A stretch of DNA of 16,992 nt from Candidatus Woesearchaeota archaeon (GCA_016203175.1 JACQNH010000017.1:1-16992), one strand, 5' to 3'. Shown: positions 6,402 through 14,295, numbered from the stretch's first letter. Numbers and translations: made by a program. Notes: generated by a model from the letters alone, not told the origin.

Positions 6402-8204
6402 TCAAACCTCTCTTAAGATTTTCAAAGTTTTTCTATCAATGGCGTGTTTTAATGTTTTACCTAATTTACCTTGTTTATGTACCCTTATATCCCCCTCTTT
6501 AGATGACGTAGCTGAAAATAGATATTCTTCATCAACATAAAAATCTAAATTTTTATTTTTAATATTTGTTAGTACTATCAGATATTTATTGCTTTCATCA
6601 ACAGTGTAATTAACTTCTTCACCTTCAACTTGTGGCTTACCTTCAAATTCTCTAACATCCAGGCTTATACCTAAATTCTTTTCAAGTTTTTCAATATTAA
6701 CTCCCTGCTTACCAATTATCCTTGCAATATCTTCACTATTAACATAAACTGTTGCCCTGTTGCTATTTTGCATTTCAACTTTTACATTATCGGAATATTT
6801 TTGCAATTCTGCTTCAATTTGTCTTCTAGCTAATTTGTGTACACCTGTTTCTTTAGCACCTTCACTAACAGGTACTACTACAGTCTGCTCCCCATAGCTG
6901 TAAATTTCATATTCCAATCTTTTATTTAAAAAATCATAAACTTCAACGACAGGTCTTGCCAAATCAGCTTCCATCATACCACTTGGAACTTTAACTGTTA
7001 TTTTTAGTATCAAAACTTTGGCAATAGCGCCTTTATCCATAAAAATTATCGTGTCTAAAACTGATGGAATTATGCCTGTGTCAATTCTTCCAATAAATCT
7101 TTGAACTGCATCTATTGCATTAGCAGCGTGTAAAACCCCTATAACCATTGAGCCTGCCAATCTTAAGTCGACAAATAATTTAAAATCGGGGGTATCTCGC
7201 ATTTCATCAAAGATAATCGCATCTGGTCTTGATAAAAATAAAATATCATGAATTTCTTGAGATGTTGTAAAATTTTTAGAGTATTGTGTAATGTCGTCCG
7301 ATAAAACCAAATCTCTTGGAGATTCAACAGTTTTTGTAATTTTTTTAGCGCTATTATAGTATTCACAAATTGCTGCAGCTAAAGTACTTTTTCCAGAACC
7401 GGTTGCTCCTGCGATTATTAAACCATTTACTTTTGTTTTAATTCTATCATCTATTTCTGGTGCTAGGTTATAGTCTTCTAATATCAGTTTTTTAATTGGT
7501 CTTACTGCTGTAATCTCCCAGCCATCGGATATTGGTGGTTTTGTAATTACAACCCTATAATTTTTGTATTGAACTATTGTAGATCCTTTTCTAGAGATTT
7601 CAACAAATGATTTTGGATCTGCTCTTGTGGCTTCAACAATTTCTTTTGCAATATCTCTTACAACTTCACTTTTTAATTTATTTGCCACAACAACTAAATC
7701 CCATCTTCCTGGAAAACCTTTTTTAGCTTTTACATCACAATCTTCTTTTATATGTACACTCATTGTGGTTTCGTCAAAAAAACTTTCTAATTTCAAAGCT
7801 TTTATTAATTTTTTAAGTTCGATAAATTTTACTTCTAGTCCAATGGCTTTTGCACTTTCAGCCTGAATAAAATCTGCAGTAACTAAGATAGCATTTTCAT
7901 CATAAGCCAAGTCTCTAATTAATGAGTCTATTTCACCGCCTGCTTTTGCAAATTTAATTTGATATAAGTTGGGTCTTTCACCTATAAATTCAATTTCAAT
8001 GCCTTCTTTTTGTAATTTTTGAAGCTCCTGTAATTCTTCTAAACCTAAAAATCCAATTTCCTGACCTAAATTTGCTTGATGCTCTAATTCTGCCAAAACT
8101 GCTTTAGGGATAAGAATTTTACCTTTTAATTTACCTTCTTTTATTAGATTAGAAGCAACCTTTTCAATAACAACTGAAGTGTCTAAAACAAACTTATTTT
8201 CCAT
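6402..8204 (-). CDS. PIN domain - PilT/VirB11-like ATPase - KH domain protein, PINA-like
   Basis: A 600-residue protein with the three-part layout of the archaeal PINA family. The N-terminal PIN nuclease domain (about 1-130) keeps acidic residues D8, E39, D93 and D111. The ATPase has Walker A GATGSGKST (266-274) and Walker B DAIIFDEMRD (328-337), with downstream LHAANAIDAVQR like the PilT/VirB11 sensor region. A KH domain covers about 485-520 with its GxxG loop in IIGKQGVNI (496-504), and a short C-terminal tail follows. A Sulfolobus homologue was described as a hexameric branch-migration ATPase acting with the Hjc resolvase, so a role in DNA recombination or repair is the best family-based guess. 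The stop is a doubled TGATGA. Length and domains look complete. It has its own promoter divergent from the next gene. Confidence 0.88.
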   Translation of the reverse strand: MENKFVLDTSVVIEKVASNLIKEGKLKGKILIPKAVLAELEHQANLGQEIGFLGLEELQELQKLQKEGIEIEFIGERPNLYQIKFAKAGGEIDSLIRDLAYDENAILVTADFIQAESAKAIGLEVKFIELKKLIKALKLESFFDETTMSVHIKEDCDVKAKKGFPGRWDLVVVANKLKSEVVRDIAKEIVEATRADPKSFVEISRKGSTIVQYKNYRVVITKPPISDGWEITAVRPIKKLILEDYNLAPEIDDRIKTKVNGLIIAGATGSGKSTLAAAICEYYNSAKKITKTVESPRDLVLSDDITQYSKNFTTSQEIHDILFLSRPDAIIFDEMRDTPDFKLFVDLRLAGSMVIGVLHAANAIDAVQRFIGRIDTGIIPSVLDTIIFMDKGAIAKVLILKITVKVPSGMMEADLARPVVEVYDFLNKRLEYEIYSYGEQTVVVPVSEGAKETGVHKLARRQIEAELQKYSDNVKVEMQNSNRATVYVNSEDIARIIGKQGVNIEKLEKNLGISLDVREFEGKPQVEGEEVNYTVDESNKYLIVLTNIKNKNLDFYVDEEYLFSATSSKEGDIRVHKQGKLGKTLKHAIDRKTLKILREV

Positions 8205-8225
8205 ATAAAACTAATCTAAATAGAT

Positions 8226-8235
8226 GTTTTTATTA
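8226..8235 (-). promoter_or_regulatory. TATA box of the PINA-like gene
   Basis: On the reverse strand TAATAAAAAC is centred about 26 bases before the ATG at 8204. Confidence 0.4.
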
Positions 8236-8290
8236 CTTTCGAAATTGAATTTAAGTATATATTATGATATAAATATCAAAAAGTGGTCAG

Positions 8291-8299
8291 ATTTAAATA
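8291..8299 (+). promoter_or_regulatory. TATA box of the small helical gene
   Basis: ATTTAAATA lies about 28 bases before the ATG at 8324. A second AT-rich block (TAAGTATATATTATG, about 8252-8266) lies further upstream and could serve as another promoter. Confidence 0.4.
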
Positions 8300-8323
8300 C
8301 TTAAAGGCATTGTTAATCATTTT

Positions 8324-8722
8324 ATGTCTTTAGAAGAGAAATATGACGAGTATATTGATTTAATAAAATTAGGAATGGTGGAGTATGAGAAAGAAGCTAG
8401 AACACTTATTGCAGAAAATCAGAATTTAAGTTTAGATAGTTTAGAAAATGCTTTAAAAATTGGGTATAAGAAGGTTTTTGAGATTTATATAAGATTGATA
8501 AGCGAGGGAGATAAAGAACATAAGATAAGAGCTGCAAGATTAATACATAAATATGGTTTTCCAGTTGAGAGTTTAGAAGCAGCATTAGATAAAAGCAGAA
8601 CGATTAGTTTAAATGATAAAGCTAGATTAAAAGAATTAATAGAATTTAGTGAACTTATTGAAGAAAGGGAGATTATTAATGAATTAAAAGCTGTCTTAAA
8701 TAATTTTAAGGATATATCTTAG
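8324..8722 (+). CDS. small helical protein of unknown function
   Basis: 132 residues, not recognised. The sequence is almost entirely amphipathic helix, strongly charged, with no cysteine, signal peptide or membrane span. Two similar helical hairpins can be seen: LSLDSLENALKIGYKK (about 35-50) and FPVESLEAALDKSRTI (about 79-94) share the pattern S-L-E-x-A-L, hinting at an internal duplication or HEAT-like helical repeat (inference). Base use fits the neighbours. It lies between the divergent PINA-like ATPase and the polymerase-like gene and ends with TAG. A TATA box for the next gene follows, so it is probably transcribed alone. Confidence 0.6.
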   Translation: MSLEEKYDEYIDLIKLGMVEYEKEARTLIAENQNLSLDSLENALKIGYKKVFEIYIRLISEGDKEHKIRAARLIHKYGFPVESLEAALDKSRTISLNDKARLKELIEFSELIEEREIINELKAVLNNFKDIS

Positions 8723-8747
8723 AATCAATTTTGTTTTACAATAATCC

Positions 8748-8755
8748 TTTTATAA
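8748..8755 (+). promoter_or_regulatory. TATA box of the polymerase-like gene
   Basis: TTTATAAT centred about 26 bases before the ATG at 8777. Confidence 0.45.
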
Positions 8756-8776
8756 TCGTTAGAAAGTTTTTAAAGT

Positions 8777-10051
8777 ATGTGGATTAACCATTTTGTAGAA
8801 TTTGAAAGAAAACAAAAAAGAGTGAACAGACTAGTTTTAGGTTTTTATCATACATCTGGGAGAGGTGTTAAGGTATTTCTAAATCAAAAAGTAAAAATAC
8901 CCTCGCAATTTTTTTATTTTGACAGTAATGGACTGGAGGAGTGTATAAGAAAAGTAAGAAATGATGAGCAACTTAAAGATTTTATGTTGGAGTTAAGATG
9001 TGCAGAAAATGCTGATCAAAAGTTTTATAGTAATATGGGGATATTTGTTAATGGTGGTATAAGGAATTATCATGTTCTCCAAATTGATATGCCCCATAAT
9101 CCTTCTCTAGAAGACAAGTTACCTAAAACGTTTCAAACTGGAAATTATGACAAGATTTTAAGGTTTAGGGGGTTTTATCCAGAGAGAAAAGTTGAATTTA
9201 GTGATAAGATGAATGAAATATTTTTAAAGATTGATAATTTTTCTGGAGATGATAAAGAGGCTGGATCAATAGATAAAGAATTGAAAGGTATTGATGGCGG
9301 AAATTCTTTTCAATTTAGCAAAGAATCTAATAGCTATGAAATACAGCTTAATTCTTTAAGAGGTTTTAGGTTTTTGAATGAATTTTTAATTGCAAGCGAA
9401 TTAAGAAGTATGTCAACTTTGTATTTGGATATTGAGAAACCCTTATGGAAAAAAGAAGAAGAAAAAGGGGATATAAAACAAAGGGAGAAATTAATAAAAG
9501 AAAAAAGAAAGAATGAGAAAATACCAAAAAAGAGAAGAACGAAGGAAGATGATGAAAAACTTTTTGATTTAAAATTACAAATAGCAGAATTAGAAGATTC
9601 TTTGACTCTTAATATTTCTGGCTTAGATCCAATATATTTATACGAAGATTTATTTGAAGCTAGAATTTCATGGATTGGTACAAGATGGAAGAATGCTTGT
9701 AATGAAACTGAAAAAGATATAAAAGAACTTTATGTTTGGGATCCATTTAATGAATTTGAACATAGTGAATTTAATAATTATAAAATTAAAAGATTTGATG
9801 CAGAGAAAGATTTACTTTTAGATTTATTAAGTACAATGAAGAAAAGAAGGCCTTTATTGGCTGTTGCGCATAATGGTGCTTATGATTATACTCAAATGCG
9901 AATGGCTTTAAATGATGAGAAGGAAATTTTTGATCCATTAATTGAGGATGTACAGCCAAGAAGAGATTTTGTAAGGTATTTTGTTCAGAGAATGAGAGAA
10001 GATATGATTTATGTTGATACTTTGTGGCTAAATAAAATCTTTTATCCCTAG
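8777..10051 (+). CDS. family B DNA polymerase-like exonuclease, N-terminal part up to in-frame TAG
   Basis: 424 residues. After an N-terminal domain (about 1-205), a DnaQ-type 3'-5' exonuclease of the family B polymerase type begins. Exo I is D218-I-E220 in LYLDIEKPLW, and Exo II is N366 and D370 in AVAHNGAYDYTQM. A highly charged Lys/Glu-rich insert (about 226-270) separates Exo I from the rest of the fold. The frame ends at TAG after YVDTLWLNKIFYP, which is where family B proteins continue into the segment before Exo III. The matching segment follows directly in the same frame, so this is half of one gene rather than a complete protein. A TATA box supports the start. Confidence 0.72.
   Translation: MWINHFVEFERKQKRVNRLVLGFYHTSGRGVKVFLNQKVKIPSQFFYFDSNGLEECIRKVRNDEQLKDFMLELRCAENADQKFYSNMGIFVNGGIRNYHVLQIDMPHNPSLEDKLPKTFQTGNYDKILRFRGFYPERKVEFSDKMNEIFLKIDNFSGDDKEAGSIDKELKGIDGGNSFQFSKESNSYEIQLNSLRGFRFLNEFLIASELRSMSTLYLDIEKPLWKKEEEKGDIKQREKLIKEKRKNEKIPKKRRTKEDDEKLFDLKLQIAELEDSLTLNISGLDPIYLYEDLFEARISWIGTRWKNACNETEKDIKELYVWDPFNEFEHSEFNNYKIKRFDAEKDLLLDLLSTMKKRRPLLAVAHNGAYDYTQMRMALNDEKEIFDPLIEDVQPRRDFVRYFVQRMREDMIYVDTLWLNKIFYP
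10049..10051 (+). other. in-frame amber codon splitting the polymerase-like gene
   Basis: TAG is codon 425 of a frame that otherwise runs 858 codons from 8777 to 11350. The downstream frame continues at once with family-like sequence (SFKLESVAQHH), with no frameshift. Confidence 0.85.
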
Positions 10052-11350
10052 CTTGGGCAGAGAAGTTTTGATACTAGTTTTAAGCTTGAGAGCGTTGCAC
10101 AACACCATAAGATTGATTTCAAAAAGTCACATAGTCATGAAGATTTAAGATTTATTGAGTTGGATAGACTTTTTAATCCGTTTTTAGAGGCGAGAATAAA
10201 AGCTGCTGAAGAAATGGCAACTTATACTGAAAGTGATATAGACCCTCTTGTTGAGATGTTTGAAAAAACTAAATTTTTAGAATTTATTTGCAAGATGAAA
10301 CATGCTTTTCCGTATTGCACTTTAACTGAGATTGGTTTTTCGCCTGGCTGTGCTAAAAAAGTGCATGAGGTTAGACATTATGTAAAAGCTGGAAATCTAC
10401 CTTATTTTGGTTATTCGCAAAAAGAAAGAGAGGATGAGATTCAGATATTCAAAAAAAGATTTAATAGTTTTAAAAAAGAGAAATTAAAGCAATTAGGTAT
10501 TAAGTTTAAAGAAAGTGGGGTAAATGTAAAAGAATTTTATTTGCCCTTAGAGGAATGGATTTCTCCAATATTATTCACTTTATCTCCAAGATTAAAATTG
10601 GTTTATGAAAATATATCTAATGATGAAAAAATTGCTTTTCTACAATATTTAAAAGCATTTGCAAGAGATGTTTTTGTAGATTCTTATTTTGCTGAGAAGG
10701 AAAGAGATGAATTTGAAACAGCTGAAAAATTAAGCTACAATAATAGAGAAAAATATTATTCTGATGTTAATGTCACAATTGGGCTTATTGATTTTAATAG
10801 TAAAAATTCTTTTAGTACAGCATTTAAAAATCTTAAAAACATCTTTAGAAGCATTTATGTTAGTATTTCAGGAAAAGAAAGGTCAAAAATAAGACCTACT
10901 AAAAAATCTGTTGAAGAACTTAAATTAGTTAATTATCTTGTTGATGAAGCTGATCTTTATTTATTAAAACAAAATGCTAGTGAAATAAGTTTAAATCTGC
11001 CAGAAAAGTCTCAACATAATATAAAGAGATTTTTAAGCACGTTTAATACCTTTGAAAATATATGGGGGAATTTAGAGGATAAATTAAAAGAAAATGTTGA
11101 ATTTCCTAGAGCGCTTCCGTATATAAGAATGAGAGAGGAAAGGGCTAAGTTTTATGAAAGAATGTTTTATGCAAGATATGGATTTAATTTTAATGTTTTA
11201 AAAAAGATGACAGATGAGGCTTATATTAATTTAGGCAAGAGTTTAGACTCTAGTGAAATTATTGATGTGAAAGGGGATTATTTATTTGTGGAAAGCGAGA
11301 AAGATATACCAAATACGTATACAGTTAGAACTTTTGAAAGATATCCTTAA
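10052..11350 (+). CDS. family B DNA polymerase-like exonuclease, C-terminal part after TAG
   Basis: The same frame runs on for 432 codons. SFDTSFKLESVAQHHKIDF matches the segment before Exo III in family B polymerases, and Exo III itself is Y483-x-x-x-D487 in YTESDID (numbering the TAG as 425). SPGCAKKVHEVRHY resembles the helix that follows it in polymerases. Beyond that I see no clear polymerase motif A (DxxSLYPS), motif B (KxxxNSxYG) or motif C (YGDTDS); the rest is helical and unfamiliar, ending with a short beta segment (VKGDYLFVES). The part has no credible start of its own: the first usable codon in its frame is a TTG at 10160, with no TATA box or ribosome binding site. It is therefore either the dead half of a recent pseudogene or is made by readthrough. 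Confidence 0.65.
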   Translation, partial: LGQRSFDTSFKLESVAQHHKIDFKKSHSHEDLRFIELDRLFNPFLEARIKAAEEMATYTESDIDPLVEMFEKTKFLEFICKMKHAFPYCTLTEIGFSPGCAKKVHEVRHYVKAGNLPYFGYSQKEREDEIQIFKKRFNSFKKEKLKQLGIKFKESGVNVKEFYLPLEEWISPILFTLSPRLKLVYENISNDEKIAFLQYLKAFARDVFVDSYFAEKERDEFETAEKLSYNNREKYYSDVNVTIGLIDFNSKNSFSTAFKNLKNIFRSIYVSISGKERSKIRPTKKSVEELKLVNYLVDEADLYLLKQNASEISLNLPEKSQHNIKRFLSTFNTFENIWGNLEDKLKENVEFPRALPYIRMREERAKFYERMFYARYGFNFNVLKKMTDEAYINLGKSLDSSEIIDVKGDYLFVESEKDIPNTYTVRTFERYP

Positions 11351-11427
11351 GATAATTATCCCCCTTCAAATGATGTTTGAACATAGTAATTAATTCCGTG
11401 ATTTTTTATAAAATGGTAGGCAGAATA

Positions 11428-11442
11428 GGGGTTGTCTAAAAA
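11428..11442 (+). repeat. left terminal inverted repeat
   Basis: GGGGTTGTCTAAAAA, perfect match to the reverse complement of 13258-13272. Confidence 0.9.
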
Positions 11443-11487
11443 GTCATCTCATTTCCAAGTAAAATTATATTCTGCAGTACAAGAATC

Positions 11488-11495
11488 TTTATATA
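11488..11495 (+). promoter_or_regulatory. TATA box inside the insertion sequence
   Basis: TTTATATA centred 26-30 bases before the ATG of the 47-codon ORF, so transcription should start at or near that ATG. Confidence 0.5.
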
Positions 11496-11520
11496 TAATT
11501 GTAGCCCTTAATTTAATAAG

Positions 11521-11664
11521 ATGGTTCATATTGAAATCTATGAAATTAAGGGCAGGAAGTATAGGTATGAAGTAACAAATTATCGCATTGGAGAAAAGGT
11601 AAGACATAAAAAAAAATACCTTGGACCTGTTAAGCCAATATACAAAACAAAAAGGGGTGATTAA
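11521..11664 (+). CDS. 47-residue accessory ORF of the insertion sequence
   Basis: A short, strongly basic protein beginning MVHIEIYEIKGRKYRYEV and containing KVRHKKKYLGP, then TAA. The pattern of two short strands (YEIKGRKYRYEVTNYRIG) followed by a basic stretch ending KYLGP resembles the small N-terminal module seen in front of some transposases, such as the YLVESYREGGKVRQ-like start of IS1634-type proteins; this is recalled family knowledge, not a search result. It is the first gene after the internal TATA box, and its stop lies directly before the transposase TTG start (TAAATTG), so translation of the transposase is probably coupled to it. It could be a DNA-binding regulator or a detached domain of the transposase. 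Confidence 0.6.
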   Translation: MVHIEIYEIKGRKYRYEVTNYRIGEKVRHKKKYLGPVKPIYKTKRGD

Positions 11665-11665
11665 A

Positions 11666-13237
11666 TTGCATAAGAAAGTTGTGTTTAAATCTTATTCTCA
11701 AAATCAGCAATTTCTTTTACCAAAGAACATTGATGATTTTGTAATAAAGGGGCATATAGCCAGATTAATTAGTAAAATAATTGACAACATGGATATACAA
11801 TATATTATTGCTACATATAAAGGCGGAGGCACAAGTTCATATAATCCAAGAATACTGTTGAAAGCTTGGATTCTTGGATTTGTTTACAGAATTTATAGCT
11901 GCAGATTATTGGCAAAGGCAATTCGGGAGAATTTGCCTTTCATCTGGATTGCCGGGAACCAGCAACCAAATTTCAGAACACTAAATAATTTTAGATTAAG
12001 ATTGAAGGAAGACATAAAGAAGATTTTTAAGGAAATAGTAAAATATGCCCTTGAAAAAGGCATTATCGAAGGCAAGGATATCTTTATAGATCATACAAAA
12101 AGAGATGCTAATTCAAATAAGTATAAGATTGTGTGGAGAAAACAAGTTGAGAATCAGTTAAATAAAATAGATGAAGAACTTGACAAGCTATTCAAACATA
12201 TTGATGAGCTGAATGAAGAAGAAGAGAAAACCTTTGGCAGCAAGGATCTGCCAGAGCAAGAAAGAGCTGGGTTCGATAATAGTAAGGTTGGAGAGATTAT
12301 AGATAAAATAAATGAAGATATAAAAAACAAAAAGATAACAAACGATGTAGGGAAAGAACACAAAAGGGAAGTAAGAAGAATCAGAGAACTTCTAGAGAGA
12401 AAAGAAAAATATAACCTAAAAAAAGATATACTTAGCAATAGAAATAGTTATTCAAGAACTGATAATGATGCAGTTGCTATGATGATGAAAGATAAGATCA
12501 CTATAAGACCCGCTTACAATGAAGGTGTTGCTGTTGAAAATGGTTTTGTTCTGGATTATGTAATAAGCGATAATTGTGCGGATAATCTCAGTTTCATTCC
12601 TTTGATGGACGGCATGATTGATAATATTGGTAAAATACCAGAGAATGCTCATTCTGATGGAGCATATGGGAATGAGGAAAATATGCTTTATCTAAACAAG
12701 AGAAAGATAGGTAATTTTCTGAAATATAATACTTATCATAGAGAGAAGAAGAGAAATTGGAAGGAAAAAAATAAGTTTGAAGAGCTAACATATGACAAGA
12801 AGAAAGATGAATTCGTTTGCCCAAGCGGAATTAAGCTGAAGTTTGAGAAAGAAAAACCAGATATCACTAAAACAGGATACAAACACAAAACAAAAGTTTA
12901 CAGGTCAGGAACAGGGCGTTGTGATAAATGCAATTTCCATAGAGCTAAGGCAAAAACATTGAGTCTGAGTTGGAAATATGAGAGATTAAAGAAGCAGGCT
13001 AAATCCAATTTGAGCTCTACTAAAGGAATTGAACTCAGGAAAAGAAGAGGCAATGAAGTTGAATCTGTTTTTGGAGATTCAAAACTAAATAAAAACAAGA
13101 GAAGGTATAACCTAAGAGGTATGAAGAAAGTAACTCTTGAAGCTGGTTTGTATTATATAGCACATAACATCATGAAGATAAAGAATAAATTGCATTCTTT
13201 TAATGAACAAATTTTATTTTCACTAAAATTTGTTTAA
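11666..13237 (+). CDS. IS1182/IS5-like DDE transposase
   Basis: About 523 residues from a TTG start that has a ribosome binding site (AGGGGTGA, 11653-11660) just upstream; the frame is open a little further to another TTG at 11621, which has no such site. The N-terminal part (LARLI ... YNPRILLKAWILGFVY ... NFRTLNNFR) is the DUF772-like domain of the family. The catalytic triad is D142 in IFIDHTKRDANSNKY, D331 in AHSDGAYGNE and E466 in GNEVESVFGDSK. A charged coiled-coil insert (about residues 160-250) separates the first two parts, and a cysteine pair (CDKC) near residue 420 fits the family's zinc motif. There are no stops or frameshifts, so the element looks able to move. Confidence 0.87.
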   Translation: MHKKVVFKSYSQNQQFLLPKNIDDFVIKGHIARLISKIIDNMDIQYIIATYKGGGTSSYNPRILLKAWILGFVYRIYSCRLLAKAIRENLPFIWIAGNQQPNFRTLNNFRLRLKEDIKKIFKEIVKYALEKGIIEGKDIFIDHTKRDANSNKYKIVWRKQVENQLNKIDEELDKLFKHIDELNEEEEKTFGSKDLPEQERAGFDNSKVGEIIDKINEDIKNKKITNDVGKEHKREVRRIRELLERKEKYNLKKDILSNRNSYSRTDNDAVAMMMKDKITIRPAYNEGVAVENGFVLDYVISDNCADNLSFIPLMDGMIDNIGKIPENAHSDGAYGNEENMLYLNKRKIGNFLKYNTYHREKKRNWKEKNKFEELTYDKKKDEFVCPSGIKLKFEKEKPDITKTGYKHKTKVYRSGTGRCDKCNFHRAKAKTLSLSWKYERLKKQAKSNLSSTKGIELRKRRGNEVESVFGDSKLNKNKRRYNLRGMKKVTLEAGLYYIAHNIMKIKNKLHSFNEQILFSLKFV

Positions 13238-13257
13238 TTCTACTGAATTAAATTTGG

Positions 13258-13272
13258 TTTTTAGACAACCCC
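13258..13272 (+). repeat. right terminal inverted repeat
   Basis: TTTTTAGACAACCCC, perfect reverse complement of the left end. Confidence 0.9.
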
Positions 13273-13434
13273 ATGAATGCCGTCCTCTTTCGGTTGGTGA
13301 TGCAAGAATCTTCCTTGGATGGTGAGAATGTTAAGGCATGATGTCCAGATTACATCCTTTCTTTGAGAATTAACTCAAAATATAAGGGAGGATTATAGAT
13401 AGAGGATTTCCATAGTAACCTATTCCTCTAACTG
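13273..13434. other. intergenic DNA between insertion sequence and orphan gene
   Basis: No gene is supported. It contains a 6-bp hairpin TTTGAG-AATTAA-CTCAAA (13362-13379) at the 3' side of the orphan gene, without a T-run. A 22-codon ORF begins right at the IS edge (ATGAATGCC) but has no family likeness. Confidence 0.35.
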
Positions 13435-14253
13435 CTAACGCATAACTGGGCCGATTGTGGGTATAATATTATAATTCGCGAGTTCAATCAGATAATCATG
13501 AGGCCTGCTTCCCCCTACCTTCCGTTCTTCAAGCAGCCTCTTTGCTTTTTCCATTGCTTTGTCTCTAGAGCTAAAAACCCCATGTAACTGTTGTGCAAGC
13601 GAACCATACATTTCATGAACAATCGTTTCTGCTACAAGAAACTCCGGTGCAGGATCACTTCTAGGATTTTGAAATGCTCTAAAACTTGATTTTCCGAGGG
13701 GAGCACCTTCAAATAAAACCTCATTAGTTTGTCCATCATTATCAAAAATCCATTTTTCTCCTCGTGAGGAATCTGTTAGTTTACTAAGTAATCCTTCTGC
13801 ATATTCTTGTGGATCAGCCGCAAATTTTTTCCATTCGTCGTAATTCCTAACAATAATATTTGAAAGATGGAGGGTCATACCTCCACGCCCATGATCTGTT
13901 CTTTGACAAGTGTATCGGTCTCCGCTAAGTAATTTCTCTAGAGTCGCCATGGCTTTTTCGCCAACAGTCCTGCTGTCATATTTGGGAAATCTAGGAGCAT
14001 AACAAATATCGAGAGTTGGTTGCTCATATTTACCATCAGGTAGATTAAGAAAAATTTCAACTGTACCATAATCAGGTACAGGACCTTTGCCCTCCTTTAG
14101 ATCGTTGGAACCTTCCCTCAACGTTAATTCACAAAAACCGCTAGGTTGATTTAGACCTGTAAGGTAAACAGTATCAATAGCATCAAAGGGGTCATCTTTA
14201 AAAGGGTTAATTACCAAAACTGGGTCAAAGATTTTTCCTGGATGCATTATCAT
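13435..14253 (-). CDS. orphan protein of 272 residues, probably transferred
   Basis: I do not recognise this protein. It is soluble, without signal peptide or membrane spans. It is richer in Gly, Pro and Arg than neighbouring proteins, and its DNA is visibly GC-richer (two 60-base lines counted at about 48% and 37%, against about 22% for a line of the glycosyltransferase gene). Landmarks are NPFKDDPFDAIDTVYLTG near the N-terminus, DICYAPRFPKYDSRTVGEKA (about 82-101), RTDHGRGGMTLHLSNI (about 117-132) and a C-terminal helix ETIVHEMYGSLAQQLHG (about 209-225) whose HE could be catalytic or incidental. It lies between two insertion sequences and has a good archaeal TATA box, so it may be expressed cargo or a leftover of a larger island. 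Confidence 0.6.
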   Translation of the reverse strand: MIMHPGKIFDPVLVINPFKDDPFDAIDTVYLTGLNQPSGFCELTLREGSNDLKEGKGPVPDYGTVEIFLNLPDGKYEQPTLDICYAPRFPKYDSRTVGEKAMATLEKLLSGDRYTCQRTDHGRGGMTLHLSNIIVRNYDEWKKFAADPQEYAEGLLSKLTDSSRGEKWIFDNDGQTNEVLFEGAPLGKSSFRAFQNPRSDPAPEFLVAETIVHEMYGSLAQQLHGVFSSRDKAMEKAKRLLEERKVGGSRPHDYLIELANYNIIPTIGPVMR

Positions 14254-14269
14254 AAGGGGTTAAGGGCCA

Positions 14270-14279
14270 TTTATAAAAC
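14270..14279 (-). promoter_or_regulatory. TATA box of the orphan gene
   Basis: On the reverse strand GTTTTATAAA is about 22-26 bases before the ATG at 14253. It lies just outside the probable right end of the TnpA element. Confidence 0.45.
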
Positions 14280-14295
14280 TTTCTTTTTTGGAAAC

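Larger units (their letters stand above)
11428..13272 (+). mobile_element. complete IS1182/IS5-like insertion sequence, 1,845 bp
   Basis: It is bounded by perfect 15-bp terminal inverted repeats, GGGGTTGTCTAAAAA at the left and its reverse complement at the right. It carries a 47-codon ORF and an intact DDE transposase. It sits 78 bases after the stop of the polymerase-like gene. The flanks (GCAGAATA and ATGAATGC) show no target-site duplication. Confidence 0.88.

Noticed and set aside
7627..7866. Open frame opposite the PINA-like gene, and other antisense frames inside the large genes
   Set aside because: Mirror images of well-supported coding regions, with no starts, motifs or promoters of their own.
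10049..10051. Pyrrolysine as the proven reading of the amber codon
   Set aside because: No pylT, pylS or PYLIS-like evidence is in the window, and TAG also ends two other genes. It remains only one of several options.
11621..11665. TTG at 11621 as the transposase start
   Set aside because: It lacks a ribosome site and overlaps the 47-codon ORF in another frame; the TTG at 11666 has a good site at the right distance.
13300..13380. Possible C/D box small RNA (ATGATG- and GTGATG-like words)
   Set aside because: No matching D box (CTGA) at a proper distance and no terminal stem.
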